64,000 nucleotides of DNA from Aeromicrobium sp. (GTDB taxonomy: Bacteria > Actinomycetota > Actinomycetes > Propionibacteriales > Nocardioidaceae). A program made the position numbers and the translations under genes. Below, piece by piece: positions 1 to 9,275 of the stretch (position 1 is its first letter; every line of letters starts with the position of its first letter). The stretch is from positions 1 through 64,000 of the forward strand of contig JAOPWZ010000116.1 of NCBI GenBank assembly GCA_025965435.1, in the 5' to 3' direction. The notes under the pieces are model-generated. The model made no database searches. It was not told the DNA's origin and was given only the letters and a program-made list of their open reading frames with translations.

Positions 1-1620
1 CGCGACGAGGACGTCGCCCACCAGCTGCGGGCGGAGTACTGCCTCAAGATCGTCGGCGAGGTCACCGCGCGCAAGGAGGGCAACGAGAACCCCAACCTCG
101 CGACCGGCGCCGTCGAGGTCGTGGCCTCCGAGGTCGAGGTCCTGAGCGCGGCGGCGCCGCTGCCGTTCCCGATCAGCGACCACGTCGACGTCGGCGAGGA
201 GGCGCGGCTCAAGCACCGCTACCTCGACCTGCGTCGCTCGGGCCCCAACGCCGCGCTGCGTCTGCGCTCGAAGGTCAACAAGGCCGCGCGCGACGTGCTC
301 GATGCGCACGAGTTCGTGGAGATCGAGACGCCGACCCTCACGCGCAGCACGCCCGAGGGTGCCCGCGACTTCCTGGTCCCCGCGCGCCTCCAGCCCGGCA
401 GCTGGTACGCCCTGCCCCAGAGCCCGCAGCTGTTCAAGCAGCTGCTGATGGTCGCCGGCATGGAGCGCTACTTCCAGATCGCCCGCTGCTACCGCGACGA
501 GGACTTCCGCGCCGACCGGCAGCCGGAGTTCACCCAGCTCGACATCGAGATGAGCTTCGTCGACCAGGCGGACGTCCTCGAGCTGATGGAGGGCATCCTC
601 AAGAAGATGTGGGCCCTCATCGGGTACGACATCCCGACCCCCATCCCGCACATGACGTACGCCGAGGCCATGCGTCGCTTCGGCTCCGACAAGCCCGACC
701 TGCGGATGGGCCAGGAGCTCGTCGAGTGCACCGAGTTCTTCAAGGACACCTCGTTCCGGGTGTTCCAGGCCGAGTACGTCGGCGCGGTCGTCATGCCCGG
801 CGGTGCCTCGCAGCCGCGTCGGCAGTTCGACGCCTGGCAGGAGTGGGCCAAGCAGCGCGGCGCCAAGGGCCTCGCGTACGTCACGATCTCCGAGGACGGC
901 GAGCTCGGCGGTCCGGTCGCCAAGAACCTGTCCGACGCCGAGCGCGCCGGACTGGCCGACCACGTCGGGGCGAAGCCGGGCGACTGCATCTTCTTCGGTG
1001 CCGGTGCGACCAAGTCGACCCGCGGTCTGCTCGGTGCGGCGCGCCTGGAGATCGGCCAGCGCTGCGACCTCATCGACCGGTCCGCGTGGGAGTTCGTCTG
1101 GATCGTGGACGCCCCGTTGTTCGAGCCGTCCGGCGACGCCGTCGCCTCCGGTGACGTGGCCGTCGGCGCCGGCGCCTGGACCGCGGTGCATCACGCGTTC
1201 ACCTCGCCGCAGGACATCGAGACGTTCGACACCGATCCCGGCAACGCGCTGGCCTGGGCCTACGACATCGTCTGCAACGGCAGCGAGCTGGGCGGCGGGT
1301 CGATCCGGATCCACCGCGAGGACATCCAGAAGCGGGTCTTCGCAATCATGGGCATCGAGGAGGACGAGGCGCAGGAGAAGTTCGGCTTCCTGCTCGACGC
1401 CTTCACCTTCGGCGCACCGCCGCACGGCGGCATCGCGGTCGGCATGGACCGGATCTGCGCGATGCTCGCCGGCGCGGACTCGATCCGTGAGGTCATCGCG
1501 TTCCCCAAGTCCGGTGGCGGCTACGACCCGCTGACGGCGGCTCCTGCCCCCATCACGGGCGAGCAGCGCCGCGACGCCGGCGTCGACTGGAAGCCCGAGG
1601 CCAAGAAGTCCGACGACTAG
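1..1620 (+). CDS. aspS: Aspartyl-tRNA synthetase, 5' end cut by window
   Basis: Charges tRNA with aspartate in the cytoplasm (class IIb synthetase). The reading frame is open from base 1, so the N-terminus, about 50 residues including part of the OB-fold anticodon domain, lies outside; 539 residues are visible. Class II motif 2 is seen as [19 protein letters not shown], the bacterial insertion (GAD-type) domain lies in the middle, and motif 3 reads [14 protein letters not shown] near the end. The C-terminal segment [19 protein letters not shown] is typical of actinobacterial AspRS. Actinobacterial enzymes are often non-discriminating (Asp-tRNA(Asn) as well); the sequence alone does not settle that here. 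Confidence 0.97.
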   Translation, partial: RDEDVAHQLRAEYCLKIVGEVTARKEGNENPNLATGAVEVVASEVEVLSAAAPLPFPISDHVDVGEEARLKHRYLDLRRSGPNAALRLRSKVNKAARDVLDAHEFVEIETPTLTRSTPEGARDFLVPARLQPGSWYALPQSPQLFKQLLMVAGMERYFQIARCYRDEDFRADRQPEFTQLDIEMSFVDQADVLELMEGILKKMWALIGYDIPTPIPHMTYAEAMRRFGSDKPDLRMGQELVECTEFFKDTSFRVFQAEYVGAVVMPGGASQPRRQFDAWQEWAKQRGAKGLAYVTISEDGELGGPVAKNLSDAERAGLADHVGAKPGDCIFFGAGATKSTRGLLGAARLEIGQRCDLIDRSAWEFVWIVDAPLFEPSGDAVASGDVAVGAGAWTAVHHAFTSPQDIETFDTDPGNALAWAYDIVCNGSELGGGSIRIHREDIQKRVFAIMGIEEDEAQEKFGFLLDAFTFGAPPHGGIAVGMDRICAMLAGADSIREVIAFPKSGGGYDPLTAAPAPITGEQRRDAGVDWKPEAKKSDD

Positions 1621-1623
1621 GCT
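1618..1623 (+). promoter_or_regulatory. Candidate -10 box of a leaderless rarA transcript
   Basis: TAGGCT lies 6 bases before the rarA ATG and overlaps the aspS stop codon. No Shine-Dalgarno sequence precedes the ATG, so transcription would begin at or next to the start codon. No clear -35 is visible. Confidence 0.45.
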
Positions 1624-1629
1624 CGTCCC

Positions 1630-2994
1630 ATGAGCTCTGACGGACTGTTCGACATCCCGGACACTCCGCCGACGACGGGCAGCGGCGGAGGCAGCCTCAG
1701 CGGCAACACCCACGCCTCGGCGCCGCTGGCCGTCCGGATGCGGCCGCGGTCGCTGGACGAGCTCGTGGGCCAGCAGCACCTGCTGGCCCCCGGCTCGCCC
1801 CTGCGGCAGATGATCGACGGCAACCAGCCGCTGACGATCCTGCTGTGGGGCCCACCGGGAACCGGCAAGACGACGATCGCGAGCCTGCTCAGCGCTCACA
1901 CCGACCGCCGGTTCGTCGAGGTCTCGGCGGTGTCGGCGGGGGTCAAGGAGGTCCGCGAGACGATCGCCGGCGCCCGGCGCGCCCTGGCGCAGAGCGGCGT
2001 CGAGACCGTCCTGTTCGTCGACGAGGTCCACCGGTTCAGCAAGTCGCAGCAGGACGCACTGCTGCCCGGCGTGGAGAACCGCTGGGTGTCGCTCGTCGCC
2101 GCGACGACCGAGAACCCGCACTTCAGCGTCATCTCGCCGCTGCTGAGCCGCTCGCTGCTGCTGACCCTCGAGAGCCTGACCGACGACGACATCGGCGTGC
2201 TGGTCGACCGCGCACTGACCGACGAGCGTGGGCTGGCGGGCGTCGTGACGCTCACCGACGAGGCCAGGTCGCACCTCGTGCGGCTCGCCGGCGGTGACGG
2301 TCGCCGGGTGCTGACCTATCTGGAGGCGGCCGCCGGCGCCGCGACCAGCCAGGGCAAGGACGAGATCGACGTGGAGGACGCCGCGCTCGCGGTCGACAAG
2401 GCGGCGGTCCGCTACGACCGCCAGGGCGACCAGCACTACGACGTCATCAGCGCCTTCATCAAGTCGATCCGCGGATCGGACGTCGACGCCGCGCTGCACT
2501 ACCTGGCCCGGATGATCGAGGCGGGGGAGGATCCCCGCTTCATCGCGCGCCGGCTGATGATCCACGCGAGCGAGGACATCGGCATGGCTGATCCGACCGC
2601 GCTGCCGCTGGCCACGGCCACGGCGCAGGCCGTCGCGATGATCGGCTTCCCCGAGGCCCGCATCCCGCTGGCGCAGGCGGTCATCCACCTGGCCGCGGCG
2701 CCCAAGTCGAATGCGGTCATCGTCGCGATCGACGCGGCCATCGCCGACGTGCGGGCCGGCAAGGTCGGTGCGGTGCCGCCGGCGCTGCGCGACGCCCACT
2801 ACTCGGGCGCCAAGAAGCTGGGTCACGGCCACGACTACCAGTACCCGCACAACGACGTCCGCGGCGTCGTCGGACAGCAGTACGCCCCGGACGACGTCGA
2901 CGGCACGACGTACTTCGAGCCCGGCGAGCACGGCTTCGAGGCGCGCCTGAGCGAGCGGCTCGCCATCATCCGCAAGATCCTCCGCGACCGCTGA
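1630..2994 (+). CDS. rarA: Replication-associated recombination protein A (AAA+ ATPase, MgsA/RarA family)
   Basis: Clamp-loader-like AAA+ ATPase that acts at stalled replication forks. Of 454 residues, Walker A is GPPGTGKT at 74-81 and Walker B is VLFVDE at 127-132, followed by HRF and the sensor 1 region TTENPHF. The C-terminal half carries the RarA tetramerisation domain ([24 protein letters not shown], in part, and the [11 protein letters not shown] segment). Length matches the family. The first 30 residues are low-complexity. The start follows the aspS stop by 9 bases and has no ribosome-binding site, consistent with a leaderless mRNA. Confidence 0.95.
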   Translation: MSSDGLFDIPDTPPTTGSGGGSLSGNTHASAPLAVRMRPRSLDELVGQQHLLAPGSPLRQMIDGNQPLTILLWGPPGTGKTTIASLLSAHTDRRFVEVSAVSAGVKEVRETIAGARRALAQSGVETVLFVDEVHRFSKSQQDALLPGVENRWVSLVAATTENPHFSVISPLLSRSLLLTLESLTDDDIGVLVDRALTDERGLAGVVTLTDEARSHLVRLAGGDGRRVLTYLEAAAGAATSQGKDEIDVEDAALAVDKAAVRYDRQGDQHYDVISAFIKSIRGSDVDAALHYLARMIEAGEDPRFIARRLMIHASEDIGMADPTALPLATATAQAVAMIGFPEARIPLAQAVIHLAAAPKSNAVIVAIDAAIADVRAGKVGAVPPALRDAHYSGAKKLGHGHDYQYPHNDVRGVVGQQYAPDDVDGTTYFEPGEHGFEARLSERLAIIRKILRDR

Positions 2995-3059
2995 CAGGCC
3001 CGGACGGCCCGCAGCGCCTATCCTTCGGCTAACAGGAGAGTCACGTCACGGGGGGCACG

Positions 3060-4205
3060 ATGCGGAACAGATGGTTGCGAGCGGTACCGGCTGGGGTGGT
3101 GCTGGCGGTGGCGGCGTCGCTGATGACGGCGAGCCCGTCCGCTGCGGCAGGGGGCCGGGTGCTGACCCTGGTCATGAACTCGGGCGTCGACACCTCGTTC
3201 GTGCGGGGCGAGACGGTGTGGCTGGGGGGAACCCTCGCGTCCAGCAGCGGCCGGCGGATCTCGGGCCGCACGGTGGTCGTGCACCGTGTGACGTCGAAGG
3301 GCCGCACCCGCGTCGACTCGCGCACGACCGGCCGGAACGGCTCGTACCGCTTCGCGCTGCGGGCGCGCTCGGGCGCCACCTACGTCGCATCCGTCGGCAC
3401 GCTGCGCAGCAAGAAGCTCACCCTGAAGCGGGTCACGACCCGCTCGCTCGAGCAGCGGGAGGCGTCGTTGGCGTCGGAGCTGGGCGGGGCGACGTCCGGC
3501 GTGGAGAGCCACGACGGCGCGCGGTGGCGCTCGTACCGTCGGGGGATGCTGGTGGAGCGCGGCGGCGTGACCTGGCTGGTCCGGGCGCGCGCCTGGCGTG
3601 AGTACCGCGACCAGGGAGGACCGGCCCGGTCGTTGGGAGCGCCGACCCGCGACGCCAGGTGCGATCTGCTCGAGGGGGGCTGCCTGCAGCACTTCACGAA
3701 CGGGGCGATCTACACCAACCCGAAGGCGCGTGACACCGCCGTCTCGCAGGAGGGCCCGGACAACCGGCTCGCCGGGCTCGTGGCCGTCGCCCGGTCGCAG
3801 GTCGGCTACCGCGAGCCGGGATACCGCAAGAGCAAGTACAACCGCTGGATGGGGCGCACCGGCCCGAACGACCCGTGGTGCGGCTACTTCGTGTCGTGGC
3901 TCAGCCACGCCTCCGGCGATGGCCGCGCCATCGTCCGTGCCACGACGTTCCCCGCGCAGATCAGGGCGGAGAAGGCCCGCAAGCGGATCACCTCCAAGCC
4001 GGCGATCGGGCGGCTGGCCTACATCGACCTGTTCAACGACGGTCGCACCAAGCACATCGGCATCGTCAGCAAGTTCGACGACAAGCACGTGTGGATCGTG
4101 GAGGGCAACGTCGACGCCAAGGGCAAGTCGTCGCTCCCGCGTGGCGTCCACGTCGTGAAGCGCAGCCGGGAGCGGGTCAACTACTACGCGACTCCGCGCT
4201 TCTGA
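3060..4205 (+). CDS. Secreted CHAP-like amidase/endopeptidase candidate with LGFP-like segment
   Basis: Probably exported and acting on the cell wall; substrate unknown. Residues 1-30 form a signal peptide (RNRWLR, hydrophobic core, SPSAAA cleavage region). Residues 35-125 resemble an Ig-like carbohydrate or spacer fold. Residues 170-225 look like one LGFP repeat (EYRDQGGPARSLGAP, then HFTNGAIY), a module found in actinobacterial wall proteins. Residues 237-381 resemble a CHAP domain: PWCGYFVSW with Cys274 as candidate nucleophile, His332 in KHIGIVS, and Glu348/Asn350 in VEGN. It stands alone between rarA and small membrane genes. Start chosen for the signal peptide; a G-run (GGGGGG) 4 bases upstream may serve in ribosome binding. 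A TATCCT at 3019-3024 may be the -10 box. Confidence 0.8.
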   Translation: MRNRWLRAVPAGVVLAVAASLMTASPSAAAGGRVLTLVMNSGVDTSFVRGETVWLGGTLASSSGRRISGRTVVVHRVTSKGRTRVDSRTTGRNGSYRFALRARSGATYVASVGTLRSKKLTLKRVTTRSLEQREASLASELGGATSGVESHDGARWRSYRRGMLVERGGVTWLVRARAWREYRDQGGPARSLGAPTRDARCDLLEGGCLQHFTNGAIYTNPKARDTAVSQEGPDNRLAGLVAVARSQVGYREPGYRKSKYNRWMGRTGPNDPWCGYFVSWLSHASGDGRAIVRATTFPAQIRAEKARKRITSKPAIGRLAYIDLFNDGRTKHIGIVSKFDDKHVWIVEGNVDAKGKSSLPRGVHVVKRSRERVNYYATPRF

Positions 4206-4243
4206 CGGACCCCTCGGCTGGGCCGCGGTGCGCATCACCGCGA

Positions 4244-4249
4244 TAGGCT
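4244..4249 (+). promoter_or_regulatory. Candidate -10 box of a leaderless transcript
   Basis: TAGGCT stands 7 bases before the ATG at 4257, with no Shine-Dalgarno sequence. It has the same geometry as before rarA. Confidence 0.45.
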
Positions 4250-4256
4250 CGTCCTC

Positions 4257-4730
4257 ATGTCGGCAGAGGGCTGGATGCTTGTGGCGACCGCGGTCTTGGC
4301 CGTGGTCGCGATCGGTGCTGCCCTCGTCGCGGTGCGCGCCGTGCGCCAGATCTCCCGGACGTCGCCCGCCGAAGCCGCCGTCCAGCAGACGGTCCACCGC
4401 CCCGCCGAGATCGTCATCCACGAGACCCGCGCCGCCGACACCGAGATGCCTGCGCCGCGCGTCGTCGAGGGACGCCTCGTCGTCCCGCCGACGCAGCACC
4501 AGGTGGTGCAGACGGCCCTCGGCCGTCCCGGCGTGCGCCTGTCGGTGTTCGTCCACGGTGCGGCACACGCCCTGCGGGCCGAGAGCCGCGATCGCATCTC
4601 GGCGCTGATGCGTCGCGAGTACCGCCGCCGCCGGCGTGAGCGCCTGCAGGCCGGACGGCGCGCCGTCCGGGCCGCGCGGCCCGGTCCTGCGCAGCCCACC
4701 CCGCCGTCCGACCAGTGGTTGAGCTCATGA
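4257..4730 (+). CDS. Small membrane protein upstream of alaS (position of DUF948 proteins)
   Basis: Function unknown. In 157 residues there is one N-terminal membrane segment (about 5-27, MLVATAVLAVVAIGAALVAV), then a Pro/Ala/Val-rich region and a very basic stretch (MRREYRRRRRERLQAGRR) near 117-134. Many actinobacteria carry a DUF948 protein at this place, two genes before alaS; I cannot confirm the family from motifs, and the match is positional. Its stop overlaps the next start (ATGA), so the two are probably translated together. Confidence 0.7.
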   Translation: MSAEGWMLVATAVLAVVAIGAALVAVRAVRQISRTSPAEAAVQQTVHRPAEIVIHETRAADTEMPAPRVVEGRLVVPPTQHQVVQTALGRPGVRLSVFVHGAAHALRAESRDRISALMRREYRRRRRERLQAGRRAVRAARPGPAQPTPPSDQWLSS

Positions 4731-5008
4731 AATCGCGCATCGTGTGGTTCGTGGCCGGCTCGGCCGCCGGCGTCTACTCCGCCGCGAAGGCCCGCCGCGT
4801 CGCCTACCGCCTCTCGGCCCCCGGCGTCGTCGACCAGGCCTCGGCCCTCGGGGTCGGCTGGCGCGCGTTCAGCGCCGAGCTGCGCGACGGCATGCAGGCC
4901 CGCGAGCAACAGATCGTCCACCGGCTGACGGACGCCTCCGCGCCGCCTGCCCTCGGCCTCGACGAGGCCCCCATCGACCAGACGTCACTCGACCAGAAGG
5001 CCACCTGA
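4727..5008 (+). CDS. DUF6167-like small protein
   Basis: A 93-residue protein of unknown function immediately before alaS. It begins MKSRIVWFVAGSAAGVYSAA, a short hydrophobic N-terminal segment of the kind seen in DUF6167 proteins, followed by an amphipathic region (FSAELRDGMQAREQQIV). The ATG at 4727 was chosen over the GTG at 4715 because it gives a 4-base ATGA overlap with the upstream gene. Its stop overlaps the alaS start by one base (TGATG). Confidence 0.75.
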   Translation: MKSRIVWFVAGSAAGVYSAAKARRVAYRLSAPGVVDQASALGVGWRAFSAELRDGMQAREQQIVHRLTDASAPPALGLDEAPIDQTSLDQKAT

Positions 5009-7665
5009 TGCACACTGCGGAGATCCGCCGCCGCTTCCTCGACCACTTCGAGAAGGCAGGACACACCGTGGTGCCCTCGGCGCCGCTGTTGTTCGACGAT
5101 CCCAACCTGCTGTTCGTCAACGCCGGCATGGTGCCGTTCAAGCCGTACTTCCTGGGCCAGGAGACCCCGCCGTGGAACCGTGCGACGAGCGTCCAGAAGT
5201 GTGTGCGCACCCTCGACATCGAGGAGGTCGGCAAGACCACGCGGCACGGCACGTTCTTCCAGATGAACGGCAACTTCTCGTTCGGTGACTACTTCAAGGA
5301 AGGGGCCATCACGCACGCGTGGGGCCTCATCACCGGCTCCGTCGACGACGGCGGCCTGGGCATCGACCCCGACAAGATCTGGGTCACGGTGCTGCACACC
5401 GACCAGGAGTCGCGGGCGCTGTGGAAGAAGGTCGCGGGCCTGCCCGACGAGCGCATCCAGGATCGGGGCCTGCTCGACAACTACTGGCACATGGGTGTGC
5501 CCGGCCCCGGCGGCCCGTGCAGTGAGATCTACGTCGACCGCGGGCCCGAGTTCGGTCCGGACGGCGGCCCCGTCGTCGACGAGGACCGCTTCCTGGAGAT
5601 CTGGAACCTGGTGTTCATGCAGGAGGAGATCTCCAACGTCCGCGCCAAGGACCAGTTCGACGTCATCGGCGAGCTGCCCAACAAGAACATCGACACCGGC
5701 ATGGGCCTGGAGCGCGTCGCCTACCTGCTGCAGGGCAAGGGCAACCTCTACGAGATCGACGAGGTCTTCCCGGTCATCGAGAAGGCGTCGGAGATCTCCG
5801 GACGCACGTACGGCAAGGACCACACCGACGACGTTCGCTTCCGCGTCATCGCCGATCACGTCCGCAGCGGGTTGATGCTGATGGGCGACGGCGTCACGCC
5901 GGGCAACGAGGCGCGCGGCTACGTCCTGCGCCGCCTGCTGCGCCGCGCCGTGCGCTCGATGCGCCTGCTGGGGTTCGACGACCCGGCACTGCCGCTGCTG
6001 CTGCCGGTCAGCCTGGAGCGCATGAAGGCGTCGTACCCCGAGCTCGAGGCCGACTTCCCGCGCATCGAGCAGATCGCGTACGCCGAGGAGGAGACCTTCC
6101 GCCAGACGCTGGGCAAGGGCACCCAGATCTTCGAGACGGCCGCGGTCGCGGTCAAGGAGAAGGGCGACTCAGCGCTGTCCGGCGACCAGGCCTTCGCGCT
6201 GCACGACACCTACGGCTTCCCGATCGACCTGACGCTCGAGATGGCGTCCGAGCAGGGGCTCAGCGTCGACGAGGACGGCTTCCGGGCGCTCATGGCCGAG
6301 CAGCGCTCACGCGCCAAGGCCGATGCCAAGTCCAAGAAGGGCAGCCACGCCGACACGACGGTCTACCGCTCGGCCCTCGACGCCAACGGCCCGACGGACT
6401 GGCAGGCCTACACGACGCTGACCACCGAGTCGCGCGTCCTCGCCCTGATCGCCGCCGGCGCCACGGTGCCGGCGATCGGCGCGGGCTCGGTCGGCGAGGT
6501 CGTGCTCGACCGCACGCCGTTCTACGCCGAGTCCGGCGGACAGCACGCCGACGCCGGGCACCTGCAGTGGGACGGCGGACGGGCCGAGGTGCTCGACGTC
6601 CAGCGGCCCGTGCGCGGTCTCGTCGTGCACCAGATCCGCGTGCTCGAGGGTGAGCTGACGCTCGACCGCACGGTCGAGGCGGCCGTCGACCCGGAGTGGC
6701 GCCGCGGTGCACGCCAGGCCCACTCGGGCACGCACGTCGTGCACGCAGCGCTGCGCGAGGTGCTCGGCCCCACGGCGCTGCAGTCCGGCTCGTTCAACCG
6801 TCCGGGCTACCTGCGCCTCGACTACGGCTGGAGTGGCGGGCTCTCGCCCGACCAGCTGTCCGGGGTCGAGGAGGCGTCCAACCGCGCGCTGCGGGCCGAC
6901 CTGCCCGTGACGGCCAAGACGATGTCGCTGCCCGAGGCCCGCGAGTGGGGCGCGCTGGCGCTGTTCGGCGAGACGTACGGCGAGGACGTGCGCGTCGTCG
7001 AGATCGGCGGCCCGTGGTCGCGTGAGCTCTGTGGCGGCACGCACGTCGAGCGGTCGTCGCAGATCGGCACCGTCGTCATCACGTCGGACGGCTCGGTCGG
7101 TGCGGGCAACCGCCGTGTCGAGGCGCTCGTCGGTCTCGAGGGCTTCCAGTACCTGGCCCGGGAGCGCGATGTCGTCCGGCAGCTCACCGACCTGCTCAAG
7201 ACCCAGCCAGAGGACGTCCCGGGCCGGGTCCAGGACCTCATGGAGCGTCTCAAGGCCGCCGAGAAGGCCGCCGAGAAGATCAAGGCCGCCCAGCTGCTGG
7301 GCGCAGCGGGTGACGTCGCCAACAGTGCCAAGGACCTGGGTGGCGTCGCGTACGTCGGCCATCATGCGGCCGGCGCGGGCGGGGGAGACGTGCGCACGAT
7401 CGCGCTCGACATCCGCAAGCGACTGGCCGATCGTCCCGCGGTCGTGGTCGTCATCGGCGACGCGGGCGACAAGCCGGCTGCTGTCGTGGCGCTCAACGAC
7501 GCCGCGCAGGAGCGCGGCCTCTCGGCCAACGAGCTCATCAAGGTGGTCGGCCAGCACATCGGCGGCCGCGGCGGTGGCAAGGCCGATGTCGCACAGGGTG
7601 GCGGCACGGACGTGGCGGCGATCCCCGCCGCCCTGGCCGCGGTCGAGGCCGCCCTCGGCGCGTGA
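5008..7665 (+). CDS. alaS: Alanyl-tRNA synthetase
   Basis: Charges tRNA(Ala) and edits Ser/Gly-tRNA(Ala). The 885-residue length is normal. The start MHTAEIRRRFLDHFEKAGH is the canonical N-terminus; an open frame continues upstream to 4744 but is only read-through of the preceding gene in another frame. The N-terminal catalytic core includes FVNAGMVPFKPYFLG and the zinc/editing site is HSGTHVVH (His572, His576) plus CGGTH (Cys675, His679). The C-terminal C-Ala domain ends in the GGRGGGKADVAQGGG segment. It overlaps ruvX by 4 bases. Confidence 0.98.
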   Translation: MHTAEIRRRFLDHFEKAGHTVVPSAPLLFDDPNLLFVNAGMVPFKPYFLGQETPPWNRATSVQKCVRTLDIEEVGKTTRHGTFFQMNGNFSFGDYFKEGAITHAWGLITGSVDDGGLGIDPDKIWVTVLHTDQESRALWKKVAGLPDERIQDRGLLDNYWHMGVPGPGGPCSEIYVDRGPEFGPDGGPVVDEDRFLEIWNLVFMQEEISNVRAKDQFDVIGELPNKNIDTGMGLERVAYLLQGKGNLYEIDEVFPVIEKASEISGRTYGKDHTDDVRFRVIADHVRSGLMLMGDGVTPGNEARGYVLRRLLRRAVRSMRLLGFDDPALPLLLPVSLERMKASYPELEADFPRIEQIAYAEEETFRQTLGKGTQIFETAAVAVKEKGDSALSGDQAFALHDTYGFPIDLTLEMASEQGLSVDEDGFRALMAEQRSRAKADAKSKKGSHADTTVYRSALDANGPTDWQAYTTLTTESRVLALIAAGATVPAIGAGSVGEVVLDRTPFYAESGGQHADAGHLQWDGGRAEVLDVQRPVRGLVVHQIRVLEGELTLDRTVEAAVDPEWRRGARQAHSGTHVVHAALREVLGPTALQSGSFNRPGYLRLDYGWSGGLSPDQLSGVEEASNRALRADLPVTAKTMSLPEAREWGALALFGETYGEDVRVVEIGGPWSRELCGGTHVERSSQIGTVVITSDGSVGAGNRRVEALVGLEGFQYLARERDVVRQLTDLLKTQPEDVPGRVQDLMERLKAAEKAAEKIKAAQLLGAAGDVANSAKDLGGVAYVGHHAAGAGGGDVRTIALDIRKRLADRPAVVVVIGDAGDKPAAVVALNDAAQERGLSANELIKVVGQHIGGRGGGKADVAQGGGTDVAAIPAALAAVEAALGA

Positions 7666-8123
7666 CGACCAGGCGCGGCCGGCGGCTCGGCGTCGACGTG
7701 GGGGACGTGCGCATCGGCGTCGCGATCAGCGACCCGGACGGCATCCTGGCCACCCCCGTCGAGACCGTCGCCGCCGGACCGGCAGCGATCGGCCGGCTGG
7801 CCCAGATCGTGCGCGAGAACGAGGTGTTCGAGTGCATCGTCGGGCTGCCGACGGGCCTGTCGGGCCGCGAGGGCCCCGCAGCGATCAAGGTGCGGGCCTT
7901 CTGCACCGACCTGCAGACCGCGATCGACCCGGTGCCGATCAGGCTGTTCGACGAGCGCATGTCGACGATCACGGCAGACTCGAACCTGCGCGCCAGTGGA
8001 CGCTCCGGGCGCGGCAAACGCAGCATCATCGACCAAGCGGCCGCTACGGTTATTCTTCAGACCGCGTTGGACTCGGAGCGGACCCGCGGGTCCGCCCCCG
8101 GCGAGAGCATGAGGGAAACATGA
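7662..8123 (+). CDS. ruvX: RuvX/YqgF-type RNase H-fold nuclease (putative Holliday junction resolvase)
   Basis: A 153-residue RNase H-like protein of the YqgF family, implicated in 16S rRNA 5' maturation and proposed as a Holliday junction resolvase. The N-terminal strand RLGVDVGDVRIGVAISD carries the first conserved Asp; VGLPTGLSGREG and FDERMSTITAD supply further family motifs, and IDQAAATVILQTALD ends the fold. The start is GTG overlapping the alaS stop (GTGA). The stop overlaps the mltG start (ATGA). Confidence 0.93.
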   Translation: MTTRRGRRLGVDVGDVRIGVAISDPDGILATPVETVAAGPAAIGRLAQIVRENEVFECIVGLPTGLSGREGPAAIKVRAFCTDLQTAIDPVPIRLFDERMSTITADSNLRASGRSGRGKRSIIDQAAATVILQTALDSERTRGSAPGESMRET

Positions 8124-9265
8124 GCGAGAACGACAGTGGACTGGACCTGATCACGGGTGGTCCGGACGAGCCCGGGGGCCCCGCAGGACCGGGCCGGCGA
8201 CGGGCCGAGCGCCCGCCCCGCAACTTCTGGCGTCGCCGGATCATCGCGTTGGTCGTGGTCGTGCTCCTGATCGCTGCTGCGGTGTTCGTGGGCGGCAAGG
8301 TCAAGGACCGGTTCTTCTCCAGCGCCGATGACTACACGGGCCAGGGCACGGGAAGCATCGTCGTGACGATCCCGCCCGGCGCCGACGGTCAGCAGATGGC
8401 CAATATCTTGTTCAAGGCCGGTGTGGTCAAGAGCGCCGACGCGTTCTACCAGCTGGCGCTGACGGACAAGCGGTTCGCGACGATCCAGGCCGGCTCGTTC
8501 AAGCTCCGCAAGGAGATGTCGGCCGACTGGGCCATGCGAGAGCTGAGCGACCGGGGCAACCGCGCCGAGGGCAAGGTGACGATCCCCGAGGGCTCCCGCG
8601 TGGGCGAGATCGTGACGGCCATCGCCGCCAACACCGACATCAAGGAGGACGACCTCACCGCGGCGCTCGACAAGCCCGAGACGCTGGGCCTGCCGGACGT
8701 GGCCAAGCTCAACCCGGAGGGCTACCTGTACCCGGCGACGTACGAGGTCGCGCCCGGCACGACGGCCACCGAGCTGCTTCAGCAGATGGTCAACAAGACC
8801 CTCGCCGTGGCGAAGTCGCTGGACATCGGCACCCGCGCCAAGGCCCTGGGCCTGACCGGTGAGCAGGTCCTCACGGTCGCGAGCATCCTGGAGTTCGAGG
8901 GCAAGCTCGACGAGGACTACCCCAAGATCGCCCGGGTCCTCTACAACCGCATCGCCGACGGCATGCCGCTGCAGCTCGACTCGACCGTGTCGTACGTCAG
9001 CGGCCGGGAGGGCGACGTCTGGACGACGCCGGAGGAGCGCGCCAACCCGTCGCTCTACAACACGTACCAGAACCCGGGGTTGCCGCCCGGGCCGATCGGC
9101 TCGCCGGGGGAGAAGACCATCGAGGCCGCGCTGAACCCGGCGGAGGGCTCGTGGCTGTACTTCCTGGCGACCGATCTGGAGACCGGCGAGACGACCTTCA
9201 GCAACACCTATGCGGAGCACGTCAAGGCGTGCAAGGCGGCCTTCGGCGCCGACACCCAGTGCTGA
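8120..9265 (+). CDS. mltG: Endolytic murein transglycosylase
   Basis: Membrane-anchored enzyme that cuts nascent peptidoglycan glycan strands. Of 381 residues, 1-40 are cytoplasmic and basic, 41-58 form one transmembrane helix, a LysM-like region follows (VVTIPPGADGQQMANILFKA), and the YceG domain fills the rest. The catalytic Glu is in ASILEFEG (Glu258, with Glu260 close by), followed by ARVLYNRIADGMPLQLDSTV and the conserved YNTY...GLPPGPI segment. The ATG at 8120 overlaps the ruvX stop. The typical actinobacterial order alaS-ruvX-mltG-aroE is kept. Confidence 0.95.
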   Translation: MSENDSGLDLITGGPDEPGGPAGPGRRRAERPPRNFWRRRIIALVVVVLLIAAAVFVGGKVKDRFFSSADDYTGQGTGSIVVTIPPGADGQQMANILFKAGVVKSADAFYQLALTDKRFATIQAGSFKLRKEMSADWAMRELSDRGNRAEGKVTIPEGSRVGEIVTAIAANTDIKEDDLTAALDKPETLGLPDVAKLNPEGYLYPATYEVAPGTTATELLQQMVNKTLAVAKSLDIGTRAKALGLTGEQVLTVASILEFEGKLDEDYPKIARVLYNRIADGMPLQLDSTVSYVSGREGDVWTTPEERANPSLYNTYQNPGLPPGPIGSPGEKTIEAALNPAEGSWLYFLATDLETGETTFSNTYAEHVKACKAAFGADTQC

Positions 9266-9275
9266 GCGCCTGCTG

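Noticed and set aside
3018-4568. 516-codon open frame on the minus strand opposite the CHAP gene
   Set aside because: It has the Arg/Ala/His/Asp-rich composition of an antisense shadow in GC-rich DNA and no recognisable motif; the plus strand has a signal peptide and catalytic motifs.
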